The position numbers were made by a program, and so were the translations under genes. The notes under the pieces were generated by a model, which did no database searches, had not been told where the DNA came from, and saw only the letters and a list, made by a program, of their open reading frames with translations. A DNA stretch of 64,000 nt from the NCBI GenBank assembly GCA_029204225.1, contig CM055107.1, positions 9,793,472 through 9,857,471 of the forward strand, read 5' to 3'. This DNA comes from Diphasiastrum complanatum (Eukaryota > Streptophyta > Lycopodiopsida > Lycopodiales > Lycopodiaceae). Below, in pieces: positions 1 to 11,114 of the stretch; positions within the stretch are counted from its first letter, which is position 1, and each line of letters starts with the position of its first letter.

Positions 1-457
1 ACCTGATTTGAGCTATTATTAGTAGAGAGAGCATCGCTCACAAAGAAGAGAGAAAATCCAGGTTTTTAAACTACTTTAAAAAGATTAATGCTCCACCAAA
101 AACATTGATCAAAGGGTCAAAACCCTCAGACAAAAATGAAAAACTGCAATTATGGTGTCAGATCTCGTTGAGACTGATGGAAAATTGTGTTTGATCAAGC
201 CAAAGGCAGATTGGAGGATGTGGCCATGAGAGAGGAGGAGGAGCAAAACGATCTACAGCTCGTGTGCATGCAAGGAGAGTGCCAACATAGCGGACCTAAG
301 TGTCCCATGTTTCAAAGGTTTTGAGTTGGTGCACTAGATCCTCCTGGATTGTAGGATCCCAATGTTTATACATCAACGGTGCAGATCAAATCATTGTGAT
401 CCTTAAGATTGAGATCATTGGCCTGCAATTATTTGAAAGGGTCCAATATTATATGAA
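1..457. other. unassigned sequence upstream of copia remnant
   Basis: No gene, RNA or repeat is recognised here. It lies immediately upstream of the integrase core of a copia remnant, so it may be degraded gag/protease sequence of that element, but no zinc knuckle or DSG protease motif can be read. Confidence 0.3.
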
Positions 458-2030
458 GTGCAAAGTGGGGGAGGAGCCACTTGTTTTGTTACTTTCATTG
501 ATGATTTCACAAGATTCACTTGGATATATCTTCTTGCTTCTAGATCTATGGTGTTTTATCATTTTCTGATTTTCAAAGCTTATGTAGAGAAGCAATTCTA
601 TTCAAGATTAAAGCTCTTAGAAGTGATGGAGGTGGTGAATATATCTCCAATAAACTTCATGATTTTTGTGAGCTTGAAGGCATCAAAAGAGAGTTCTCTT
701 GTGCCTACTCTCCATCTCAAAATGGAGTGGCCGAGAGAAAGAATAGATCTATATGTGAATGTGCAAAATCTATGAGAATTGAGGCATCTTTGCCCAAAGA
801 TTTTTGGGGAAAAGCCATTAATTGTGCAAATTATCTTTGCAATAGGCTCCCACATATAGCTCTTGGAGGAAAGTCACCATATGAAATCTTATATTTGAAG
901 AAGCCTAAGGTTGATCACCTTAGAGTTTTTGGATGCATATGCTTTGCCCATATTCCCTTTGGAAACAAGGAAGAAGGAAGATCCTAGTGAATGCAAAGCG
1001 ATCATGGTTGGATACTCATCCACCAAGAAGGCCTATAGAGTCTTTGTACTCTCTACTTCTCAAGTTATTGAAAGTAGAGATGTTGTCTTTCATGAAGATC
1101 AACACTCATCTTTTGAAGAGGCCGAGATCAAGAAGTCTATGGATCCATCACCAATTATTGATTTTCAAGACAATCATGATGTGATGGGGTCGAGATTTGA
1201 AGAAGACTCTCCTCGGATTTTCTCACCAAGAAGATCCATGAGAGATAGATCCGAGCTAAGAGGCTCTCATATGTTGACAAAGGCAAACAAGTGGATCTTG
1301 ATTCAACTAATTATGTTTTTTATGTCTATTGTGAAGAGCCAAAGAATGTACAAGAGGCACTCAATACCAAGGAGTGGTATGATGCCATGAAGCAAGAGTA
1401 TGATGAACTGATCACCAACAATACTTGGGAGCTTGTGGATCCTCCATCCAACAAGCATGTGATTGGTTGCAAGTGGGTATTTCGGATCAAGTTCAATCAT
1501 GATGGCACCATCAAAAAGTATAAAGCAAGACTATGTGCCAAAGGATTCGCTCAAATCCATGGCCTTGATTATGAGGAGACTTTGCACCCGTTGCAAAGAT
1601 GGTGACAATAAGAATTTCTATTTCTCTTGCTTGTTTCTTTAAGTGGAAGGTGTTCCAATTAGATGTATCCAATGCTTTTCTAAATGGTTATCTTGAGGAG
1701 GAGATCTATATGGAACAACCTCAAGGATTCATCAAGGATGAGTCCAAAGTGTGCTTGCTCTTTAAAAGTCTTTATGGACTCAAGCAAGCACCAAGATCAT
1801 GGTATTCAAGACTTAATTCTTTTCTTATCTCACTAGGATTTACTCTTAGTGACTATGATCCTTCCATGTATCTAAAGTTTGTTGATAGCAATATTGTCAT
1901 TCTTCTAATTTATGTTGATGACATTATTCTTTGTGGAAGTTGTATCAAGCTAGTTGATGAAACTAAGCTAGCACTTGGATGTGAGTTTAAAATGCAAGAT
2001 CTAGGAGAGATACATTACATCTTGCTAAAA
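458..2030 (+). pseudogene. Ty1/copia integrase and reverse transcriptase, broken
   Basis: Read across three frames, this is a copia polyprotein from the integrase core to the middle of the RT. The integrase shows FVTFIDDFTR near 490, DGGGEY near 625 and NGVAERKN near 720, the D, D and E regions of the retroviral-type catalytic triad. It is followed by the copia-specific stretch LRVFGC and a connection region. The RT starts near 1330 (VQEALNTKEW, ELVDPPSNK, KARLCAKGFAQ). After a frameshift near 1600 it continues with FQLDVSNAFLNG, YGLKQAPRSWY and the catalytic YVDD at 1911-1922. At least three frame changes separate the pieces, so no functional polyprotein can be made. It resembles the copia family at 31.6-35.9 kb in its integrase C-terminus (KPKVDHL, IPLETRKK). 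No LTR was found. The RT breaks off after the motif DLGEIHYIL. Confidence 0.88.
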
Positions 2031-2780
2031 ACAGTGCCCTTGCAGTTAAATGCGGGACAATTTTACAAAAGTGGCATTGACGGTATCATTCGTCGATGTG
2101 CTTATGAATTTGAGATACGACCTATCATATCTCAAGCTCATGAGGGCATTGTAGGTGGCCACTTTTCTGCTGAAGCCACAGCGAAGGTTATCCTTCGAGC
2201 AGGACTGTGGTGGACATCTTTGTTTAAGGACATGTTTACTGTCATTAAAGCGTGTGATGTCTGTCAACGAGCCAAGAAAAACACCAAAGTAGATTTCATG
2301 CCACGGACTCCCATTATAGAAGGCAAAGCCTTCCATAAGTGGGAAATTGACTTTGTTGGACCAATCAGTCCAGCAACAAAACATACCCAAGCTCGTTACA
2401 TCCTCATAGCCACAGATTACGCCACTAAGTGGGTGGAGGCTCGAGCAACGAAGGACGCCAACGCAAAAACAGTCGCGCGTTTTCTTTACAAAAATATTAT
2501 TACACGTTTTGGCTATCCCATTGAGCTAGTTAGTGATCGCGACACACATTTTTTAAATGCTGTCATGGATAACCTCCTACGCCATTACCTTGTTGTTCAC
2601 AAAAAAAGTACACCATACTACCCTAGATGTAATGGCCAGGCTGAATCAACTAACAAGACGATATGTAAAATTTTGACCAAGATAGTTGAAACCAGTCACT
2701 CTGATTGGGAAACAAAACTTTTCTCAACTGTTTGGGCTTACCGCACCACCCCGAAGAAAGCCACTAGGTGGGTATGATAG
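2031..2780 (+). pseudogene. Ty3/gypsy integrase fragment joined in frame to copia RT
   Basis: From about 2031 the same open frame changes from copia RT to a gypsy integrase. It has an HHCC zinc-binding domain (HEGIVGGH near 2140, CDVCQR near 2250) and then a DDE core: IDFVGP near 2345, SDRDTHF near 2533, and NGQAEST near 2631 supplying the glutamate. The usual gypsy end (YRTT, then P) is reached at 2750 and the frame closes at 2777. No gypsy RT or RNase H precedes it, so it is a fragment. The reading frame 1599-2777 is uninterrupted across the junction, giving a 392-codon chimera of two superfamilies. The junction lacks obvious repeats, so illegitimate recombination or insertion followed by deletion is more likely than a designed fusion. 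Whether the chimera is expressed cannot be told from sequence. Confidence 0.85.
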
Positions 2781-2964
2781 GCTACACCATAGAATTGATT
2801 CTGACACTTTTAGCCACCTCATTTCTGTCTGACTGGTATCTCAAGCATACAAACATTCCTGGAGATACACCTTTTTCATATGAACTTCTACTCTGAGCCA
2901 CAGTCATATTTTCCCTTTGAAGTTCTTCACTTGCATCAAACAGGTCCATTCCTTCATAATGAGG

Positions 2965-3430
2965 TTTTCTCAAATCTCAACCGAAGTGCTTCTCTCAGAT
3001 CTCAATCGGAGCACTTTGCTCAAATCTCAACCTAAGTGCTTCTCTCAAATCTCAACCGGAGCACTTCAACGAATCTCAACCGAAGAGTTCAGTCAAATCT
3101 CGACCGACACGCACCTGTCAAATCTCGACCGGAGCGTTTCTCTCAAATCTCGATCAAAGTGCTTCTCTCAAATCTCAACCAAAGCGTTCAGTCAATTCTC
3201 GACCGACGCGCACCTGTCAAATCTCGACCGGAGCGTTTCTCTCAAATCTCGACCGAAGTGCTTCTCTCAAATCTCAACCGAAGTGTTCAGTCAAATCTCG
3301 ACCGACGCGCACCTGTCAAATCTCAACCAGAGCATTTCTCTCAAATCTCAACCGAAGTGCTTCTCTCAAAACTCGATCGGAATGACCTATTCGACCTCAA
3401 CCGGCACAAACTGTTAAGTCTCGATCGGAG
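2965..3430. repeat. 25-bp minisatellite with 99-bp higher-order period
   Basis: About 18 head-to-tail copies of a unit near 25 bp, built on TCAAATCTCAACCGAAGTG with variants (CGACCGGAGCG, CGACCGACGCGCACC). A higher-order unit is clear: the variant starting AGTCAA(A/T)TCTCGACC recurs at 3091, 3190 and 3289, exactly 99 bp apart, so four 25-bp-class units form one block. Because 99 is a multiple of three, frames stay open and encode a 33-residue peptide repeat (2917-3417 on +). That is probably a by-product of the periodicity. There are no unique spacers, so this is not a CRISPR-like array. Confidence 0.9.
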
Positions 3431-4259
3431 GCCCCAAATTCAAATCTCACGAATCGGCACGTCCCATCTCGCTCGAAACCGAAAGACGACGACCATAAAT
3501 GCCCTCACCCCGACGCCATTTGGACCTCATCGAAGTGCAAATTCTAGCATTTTTTTACGACGATCTGCTGGCGATTTCCTTGCTACTGTGACCGATCTTG
3601 GCGCTCGACTGTTCAATATTTCTGTTATCGTCTTCACACCATCTCTACCGACTATCAACCACCATCGTTACCATTCCATTGAGAGCGCCATCACCAAAAC
3701 CTTACAACCTAACATCGCCGGCAGAATACATCATCTTACAAGTTTTTGCATGCTGAGGGGTAGTGTCATGCAAGCACTCATCACGCTCCCGTTACACTAT
3801 TGAACATCATCACAATCAACATCACAAACCGTGTATTTTCCTCCCAGTTCTTCTCTCACACATATCCACCTTACAAAATCACCATCCCTGACAAACACCC
3901 ACACATCTTCTACTTTCTGATATTCCACTTTCCAACCTTATTAACTCCACCTCATTCTGTTCCCACCCTTTTTACATCATATTTCATTTGCCACCCACAT
4001 TCCACACCGTTCTGTCCAACACAAATGGGATCAGTTTCAGATGGTTCCACCTCAGATGATGGAAGCTCACCCACAGCATCACAAGAACACTCTCACCCTC
4101 ACATGCAATCGACGGGGGTGATGGAACAACTACCTCTACACTAGCACCTGACACAACAGTATCTCAAGTCAAAGGTCAACCAGAGCAAGTCACCACCCCG
4201 ATTACTACGCCAACGCCACCAACATCACCACCGGCACAAGTTTTGGTGGGGGGGGAGGA
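3431..4259. other. spacer between minisatellite and broken coding region
   Basis: C-rich, purine-poor sequence containing long runs of CAC/ACC. Open frames here encode His/Thr/Ser/Pro-rich peptides with no domain recognised. It ends in a run of nine G at about 4247-4255. It may be a leader or LTR of the element whose coding part follows, but no TG...CA boundaries or primer site were found. Confidence 0.3.
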
Positions 4260-6480
4260 GTGGGGATATCTAGTCCCCAGGTCACGGAAGCGGCTCAGCA
4301 ACCACAAGACCAACAACCACAGGCCCAGCAAGTCCACAAATTGGACACATCACAATATTTTGATGATGCAGACCTGATGGAAATAAGCGACGACGAGCCA
4401 GAGAAGGAGAAGCAGCCAGGAAGAAGTCTGACCCCTCCACTAACCACCACCACCACAACAGCTACTAACATCATCCCTCCACTACCTCCACCTCCACCTC
4501 CACCTCCATCTTTAGCTCTAACACCACGTTTATTTTTTGGTTTAGTCTCACCATCCCACACTCCAGATCAGTACCCAACCCTCACTAACTCTAAGAAGCT
4601 CACCAAAGCAACCAAACACTCAATGATCGGCCTATCCGAAACGAGCTACCATATGCATTGGTTGGTTAGCCAATATCAAATGCTCGAGATCAAGGTCCAG
4701 CATCAAGACCAAGAAATTACACATCATTAGAGGCTGGCCAAAGAAAAAGAAAGAGAGACAGTGGAGATCAAATCCGTGATGGCCGGGTAGAAGACCACTC
4801 TGGAAGAGGTCCAACAGCAACTGAAGCACCAGATGGTCCAAATCGACCAAGTATGAGATGGATCATCAGGTGCAATGACAGTCGACGCTCCTCTAGTCAA
4901 GCTTGAGGATATTCAATCTAGGCCCCATAGGCCTCGACCATCTGGATGGAAAAATATGTAAGGCTAATCCAAGAACGAGAGGTCGAAAAGAAAAATTTTG
5001 AAAACATTGTGGCCAAGCAAGAAAAGATCATCCTGGAGTCCCAGAAGCAATTGGAAGATACCACAAAGACCCTGCAGCAAGTCTTGGACAAGGTGAACCA
5101 ATTATGGGACACAACGTGCAAGGCCCAAGTAGGTGCTCAATCAACGAAGCCACGGGACGATGATGGGAATGATGGAGCAGGAAATCAGGACGAGCAAATC
5201 CAATCTTCAGATCGGGTGGCCAGAGATCCGGTGCTGCTTCCAGAACTTTTCTCCAACCCCCGCTCACCTTTGATCCCTCCTCCTACTCTGCATTTAATTT
5301 TTTTGAAAAATTTATTCCGACTTACCCGATTCTTTCATCTTCTCTCTCTCCATCGCCTCCTAGAAAAGTAATGGGCCCATCAAAAGGTCCAGCTAATACA
5401 TACAAAGCCCGACGGGACGAGTTCCTCCAACAACTCCACTCCCCTGGTGCAGCGTATAACTTGTTGATCCCACCTCCTAAACCTATCACCCCCGCACCCC
5501 TCTCTCCAGATCATTCCATCCCAGACCTTCCAGAAACTAAGACCGACATGGGGGGTGATGATGACTCTCCTGGCAAATCAACCAGAGACAAGAAGGTTCT
5601 CGCCCAGACAAGATTCGGACGCATGTGAGCCATCGACAAGCAAGAAAGCCAAAGAAAAAGATACGGGCACCAAGGCCCTAGACGATTATTTGGCGAGGCC
5701 ATCCTGGTAGGACAACTTCCCCTACCAGGCCCAGAGGCAAATTGGCTTACACAAGAGAGTTAGAAAAGTTTGAGAGCAAATACCCTCCCAACATGAGGGG
5801 AGGCAAAGAGGACGTAGATCAAAGCCAATACTCCACCAGGGCTGAGATCATCACAGCGCTACAACCGCAATCGGAGTGGCGGAATAAAGTCTTGAAGGAT
5901 AGCAGGCGACTCCAAGAGTATCTGAAGGCACCAGTGGAAGAGAGTGGATCCCTTCTACATGCCACTCAAACGAAAAATCCATGGCTGGTAGAAAAGCCAC
6001 GAGTGGAGTTGGTAAACTGGCTAGTCATTCCGAGAATTTTAGAGAGAACCTCCTCGGATGATCTGAGGCTGCAGTTACTCGACTTCGGGCACAAGTACAA
6101 AACAAGTGCCGATCTTTGCATGCAAGAAAGTATCAAATATTGCAGATCTATGGCCTTTCTGATGCAGCAAGATTGTTTCTGAGATCGAGGCTTGGATCTC
6201 ATTAAGATCAACCCGAATGTAGCCCTCCAGTCGGAAGAAGACCATGAAATGATGGCTAGGCTATATTATAGAGTGGCCTTCATGTTGTCGTGTTATGTGA
6301 CCATGGTAGAGGACTGGTAAGAAATGGGCGTTGTGGAGAAGCTAAGAGAATACCTGGGGCCTCTCAATTTTGGAAGTAAGCTCCACTTCCAAGTTTTTGA
6401 AGCCTTGGGGCGAAAGATGAGCGAGAGAAAACAAATGACATGACGACGAGACGAGCAGGACTCACAAAAAGTTCTCAGGA
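4260..6480 (+). pseudogene. unrecognised broken coding region with Pro-rich and coiled-coil parts
   Basis: A series of frame-shifted open segments reads as one decayed protein. It begins with a Gln/Pro-rich acidic segment (4260-4730, including a run of eight prolines), then a long heptad-like coiled-coil stretch (EREVEKKNFENIVAKQEK, QKQLEDTTKTLQQVLDKV; 4946-5120). A low-complexity linker follows, then a globular-looking stretch at 5742-6182 (YTRELEKFESKYPP, LRLQLLDFGHKYKTS). Several in-frame stops (for example near 4730 and 4790) and frame changes show it is dead. Position between retroelement pieces and the coiled-coil/Pro-rich make-up would fit a structural (gag-like) protein of a large retroelement, but no zinc knuckle, protease or RT is visible. 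I do not recognise the family. Confidence 0.4.
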
Positions 6481-7269
6481 AGGCCGGAATGTAGTGGCTA
6501 ATTGAGAGACTTCTTATTCAATTTTTTTTTTTTTTGCAGATATTAAGCACTTGTTTTACGGAAGTGAATGAAAATCCACGCTTTTCCATGGGCCAAGCGG
6601 AAAGACATCACCGGTGTTGCAGTGGGTCCTGCAACATATACTCCCCAACGTCAACGGAATCCCTCTTGTAGCTACAAAGTGTGTCTTTATTTTCAACGCA
6701 TGGCTCCACACCATTTCTCATATACTAGGGACAATCCTTAACTAAATTGGGACCCTAATCCTAGCCTCTCCCAAGAGTTTTTGAATACTTCGTAGTTATT
6801 GCCCTAATCCTAGCCTCTCCCAAGAGTTTTTGAATACTTCTCTAATACACTCAAGCTATATCGTTGAGTCCTTATAAACAGTTATTTGGGTCCATCCTAG
6901 TCAATTGTATTAGATTAATTGACTTTTAATTGGCATGCATCCCACTATTTATAAGGCCTATCATAATCAGGTGGATAATGTTAGCAGATTCCAGAGAATT
7001 CCTAGATGCCGAACCAAGCCGAAGACACAGAATACCTCTCACCCATGACCGGTGAGGTCTGAGAAGGAGGAGAGCAGAAGAAGCTGAGAGTCGAGCATGA
7101 GAGCCGAGAAATTACTAGCTAGGATGACAGTGAAATATCTATGTGAGCCTACATGGTGTATCCCAGAGAAGGAACGACCATGTAGGAGCTAGTCATATTT
7201 CCTAGGCTTTGTAAATAAATGTAGACCCCCCTTAAATTAGTTGGAGTGGGCCACCTTTTGGTGGTGACC
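6481..7269. other. non-coding, poly(T) tract and duplicated 39-bp segment
   Basis: Starts with a poly(T) tract (about 6523-6535). A 39-bp segment occurs twice as a perfect direct repeat at 6753-6791 and 6802-6840, separated by 10 bp, which looks like a local slippage duplication. No gene is seen. Confidence 0.6.
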
Positions 7270-7960
7270 TTTAGTGGAAGGGCAAATTCCACATGTAATT
7301 TCTAATTTGGTGGAATTGCCACTTGGGCTCCACATGGGAAGCCTTCTTGCTTACTTAAGGGCTCCCCTCTCTTGTGAGAGAGCTTTGAATGTATTGTCAA
7401 GTTCTCTTGAGCAAATAAAGAAGATCCTCCACAAGTTCTTGATAATTGCTAAGCTCCTTGTTCATGCAAATGTTCTTGAGTGAAGTTTCTATGAGCATGC
7501 TTGATTTCCTTGTATTGTGGATTAACTAGTTTCTTGTTTTCTTGTTTCTTGTTTAGTTGTGGATTAGGATTCATTTCTTGTTTGTGGAATAAGGTAGGAA
7601 TAAGCACTCAAGTAAACTAAATAGGCTAGAATAGTGGTGTAGAATTGTTAGGAATCTAGTTACTTATTTCTTGTTCCTTGTTTCAGTAGGTAATCTTGTT
7701 CTTGATCGCTTTCTGATTTAGTAGATAGTGGTAGGATTGCTCCTTGTTTCAGAACGTTGATCTTCTTGAGCTATGTCTGGTTACATGGCTAGTTTATGCA
7801 TGTAGTTGAGTATCGGATCCGTGACTCCCATTGACAAGCTGGGAAATACACGCTGCAATCTGAGTAACGCTTCTGTTTTGTAATTGTTCTAATAAGAGGA
7901 AGAATAGTAAGAACCGTAACTACAGAAGAACGAAGAAGAAGTAAAGAAACAACAAAACTG
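7270..7960 (+). other. LTR-like or transcript-leader-like region
   Basis: The sequence has the look of an LTR R/U5 part: a short CT-rich stretch (7361-7380), an AATAAA at 7414-7419, then T-rich sequence with repeated CTTGTTTCTTG words through 7760. No matching second LTR and no clear primer site was found, so the assignment is only by composition and by its position between two retro-like blocks. Confidence 0.3.
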
Positions 7961-7989
7961 TGTTCACAGATTCAGAGAATCTGTGAACA
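7961..7989. repeat. perfect 13-bp inverted repeat (hairpin)
   Basis: Arms 7961-7973 and 7977-7989 (TGTTCACAGATTC and its reverse complement) are perfect and separated by only three bases (AGA). It sits about 50 bp before the first open segment of the ParB-methyltransferase gene. It could be a transcript hairpin, a binding site for a dimeric protein or the end of a mobile element. Confidence 0.85.
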
Positions 7990-8042
7990 AGATCCAAAAG
8001 GAAAGTCAGTTAAAGAATCTTCCTCATCTTCCATTAAGAAAT

Positions 8043-10449
8043 TGCCAAATAATTCCTGGGCATTATCATATTCTCCAGAGGAAAGACTATTTTTGTATGT
8101 GTGCAAGCTAAAAGCAACTGCTTTGACTGACAATAATTCGAAATCCTGTGGTCGTATTCAAAGAATAGACTATGAGGGTGACTTTGGGGAGTCAATCCTG
8201 ATTGAAAACCGTGGGACAAATGATGGTGTTAGATTATTCTCTTTGGTGGAGGCTAACATTTGTTTAATAACTGCCCTTTCTGAAAAGTTGAAGATAATAT
8301 TAAAAAACTCGAAGAATTTAATAAAAGATTTGTTGCCTTTCATTCAGCAATCTGTACCAATTAGTGAAGACCTGCCCTCAACGAAAGGGCCTTCTCCAAA
8401 AAACAAACGCCCTCCACCTTAGGCTACAAAAGTTGTGGTTCAAGCACACTCCCCTGAGAAGACAAAGAGAGTCAAAGTCATGGCCAAGAGAAAATTAAAA
8501 AACGATGACGGATCATCTAGCAACTCTGGTAGTGACGGCAGTTCTAAAAGTGAGGCCATACTTTATGTGGTTTGCTAAAGACAGGCGTAATCAAGACTGA
8601 TTAGAATAAAATCAAGGAGACTATTCAGAATGAAAAGCTTGCGTCACATAAGATCTTCACCTTGCCTATTGAAAAAGTTCATAGGCCTCCTATTGACCCT
8701 TATACAGGTAGGAGGACGATGGAAGTGAGAGCTCCTCACAAAGTGGATGCACTAATTTGATGAAGAAAATGAAGCTAAATCCACATGCGACTGTTGTGCC
8801 TTTCATTGTGTTAGTTGATCCTTACCAGTGTCCTTCAAAGGAGGTTTTTATTGAGAAAAAAACTGAGCTTTATGATTATTATGTTATTGGTGGATCCCAC
8901 CCAGCCGAGGCGCGAAGACATCTAGAGGCCGCTTATCCAACTACCAGCATTTTTTGATTTGTTCAATGTACAATATTCTGTAATCTGACACTCGAAGAAG
9001 CAAAGCTACTTGTCTGGGATCACGATAATGATAACGATTACAGGGCCAGGATGTCATTTCTTGAAAAGATTAGGTTTTTTCACCATGAATATGTTAATTA
9101 TCTTAAATCTCACGAAAAATCTGATGGTGCATTGAGATGCCAATGTTTGCTAGAGGTTGGAGTAGTCGTTGATGAGTCCGAAAAGTCACATGGCCTTCGT
9201 AAATATGATTCATTGTTTCAATTGGCTTTTCGACAAGGACAGGTGTGTGATATTCAAGACACTCTTTTCGGAATGTGGGAGAATAAGGAGCTAAAGGCCA
9301 GAAGGTCTCGAAGGGAAAAGCTGTTCTTACCGCTTTGTCAAAAGAGGCTACAAAGAAGCTTGACCTTCAAATTGAGGAACTCATAGATGGTATGAGGGGG
9401 CACTGGTGGAGATCTGTTCAGGGAATCAAGGATGAGACCACCATTGTGTCGGTACTTTCACGTGTTGTCTCAAAGGAGCTTAGCATGGACGAGATGCACC
9501 TTGAGTTTAAGAAGTAAGCTATTTTGATATTCAGTCGTTTATTGTTGTTTTTAGTATAATACTTGCTTTTTAGAGCATCCAGTGGTGGACCAACTTGATG
9601 CAGTGCATCGAGTTAGTAACACCATGTCGATGCACATCATCGAGTTTTTGTTGCTTACCTCTCACATTAATTATCTGTTTTTCTCATCACGGTATTTCTG
9701 CAATCACAAAGTGTTCATCCAAATTTAAGAGGTGATGATGAAGCGGCTGAACTGTGCCAGCTAGGATGAGGTCAAACAAAACTATTCGACTACCAGCTCA
9801 ATGAAAGCTTTGTTTGAATTCTTTTTTGGCTTTCTAGAATTATAAGGTAAGAATGTAGAAATAATATATTTATGTTTTGTTTTAGCTCTTTATAATGTAT
9901 AATTAAGCAGATATTTTTGTTGTTGTGGTTTTACAGCCTAAGAAGGCAAAGGCTGGAGAGGACTTGGATTGCCCTCCAAACTTTCTATCGCATATACAAA
10001 GGGCTAAGGAAGAAACGAATGAGGATTCAGTTAAAAGATTCCCTCCCGCCAATGTCCGAGGATTATAAAACCTTCACTTGTCTTTTGGATCCGATGAGGA
10101 CATTTACGTATCGGGTTGTTTGTTCTATGTCTCGAAATTGATAGAAGAAGTCCCAAAGCATGAGTATACTCTTGCCATTGCAGATATTCCATATGGTTTC
10201 AGAATGTCTGGCCCTATTAATGACTTGAAACCATTTTCATACCCTCAAATAATGAAGCTGGTGACTGATTTTACTGCCTTGACAACATCTTCTTTATGGA
10301 ATGTGTGATTTTCCATAGCGTGGCTCAATCATCATCAGTCATTGCATCTCTGAAAGCTACATGTCATGCTATTGAGCACCTTGTATTTACAGATTGTGAT
10401 ATTTTGATTTGATTAATGTTTGAAACTATGTCTAAATACTAATATGGTA
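8043..10449 (+). pseudogene. ParB-like domain / DNA methyltransferase gene, 5' part (decayed)
   Basis: This is the 5' portion of a gene completed at 16,031-16,787. Segment 8043-8422 is an open N-terminal region with a basic, Pro-rich end and no known domain. Segment 8640-9517 resembles a ParB/sulfiredoxin-like nuclease fold: VPFIVLVDP, then GGSHPAEARRHL at about 8889, where the usual ParB box is a G-x-x-R/H-x-x-A pattern, then EEAKLLVWDHDNDNDYRARM. Segment 9930-10,400 contains IADIPYGF near 10,174, read as motif IV (DPPY-like) of an amino-methyltransferase, and the downstream helix-strand region up to about 10,395. Likely introns lie at 9512-9700 (GTAAGC donor) and 9849-9937 (GTAAGA...TTACAG). 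Stops (TGA at 8955-8957; frame break near 8756) and frameshifts near 9320 and 10,307 mark it as a pseudogene. In the expected intact protein ParB would bind or cut DNA and the methylase would modify adenine-N6 or cytosine-N4. Spliceosomal introns argue against bacterial contamination. Confidence 0.65.
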
Positions 10450-10454
10450 TTACA

Positions 10455-11101
10455 TGTGAAAAATACAGATCCTAAGTGGATCTAAACTCCAAGATCATTG
10501 GCTTGAATGCTTGCACTCCAAACTACATAAGCTAGGAATTGGCAACACATTCTATGCTACCTAGAATGCAAAGAACTTGATCAAAAAGCATTTATCACAA
10601 ATGGAAACTTCCATAAACATCAAGTGCGGCCCAAAATAGCATTATACAGTCCATAATACATCAGCCTACCACTTTTGGAAAGCACCTAAGATCATACACA
10701 CAAAGCTTGAACTCAATCACTACACAATGCCAACAATGGAAGGAGAACCCAATAGAAAAATCTCTCATTAAGCAAATGAATACAATGGATCTGCTCCAAC
10801 CTGTTTCTCCACGGCCTACCTGCTATATATAGCTGAGAGAGATGACTCTCTCTCCTCTCTCTAGACCCTCCTTACCTAAAATATGCCCTATATAGGTAAA
10901 ATTGGCATATATGTCCAAAATACATGAAAATGGACTCATTTCGAAGGTCTTGAAGTTTGACACTTCTTCATACTGAAAAAATACACTTACTAAAAATATC
11001 TAGACCTGTTTCACACGTGTGAAAAGTCAGATCCTAAACTATGTGCCATTTTTAGCAATTTTGGCCTAAAACTAGACAAGGAAATGTTGACAATTTTCAC
11101 A
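10455..11101 (-). repeat. 3' LTR of the gag-only element
   Basis: This 647-bp repeat matches 15,379-16,025 with about four substitutions. It carries a TATATATA box near 10,828 and a 16-bp perfect palindrome centred on CACGTG at 11,009-11,024. The terminal TGTGAAAA/TTTTCACA inverted repeat is intact. Confidence 0.95.
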
Positions 11102-11114
11102 CTCCCTCTTCAAC
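11102..11114 (-). promoter_or_regulatory. polypurine tract
   Basis: On the minus strand the purine run GTTGAAGAGGGAG ends exactly at the first base of the 3' LTR. This is the position and composition of a plus-strand DNA primer in LTR retrotransposons. It is only a few bases from the stop codon of the gag-like frame. Confidence 0.85.

Noticed and set aside
2046-2390. Minus-strand 114-codon frame
   Set aside because: It is the antisense shadow of the gypsy integrase core, which explains the sequence fully.
2965-3430. Possible CRISPR-like array
   Set aside because: Units are contiguous and vary gradually; there are no unique spacers between constant repeats.
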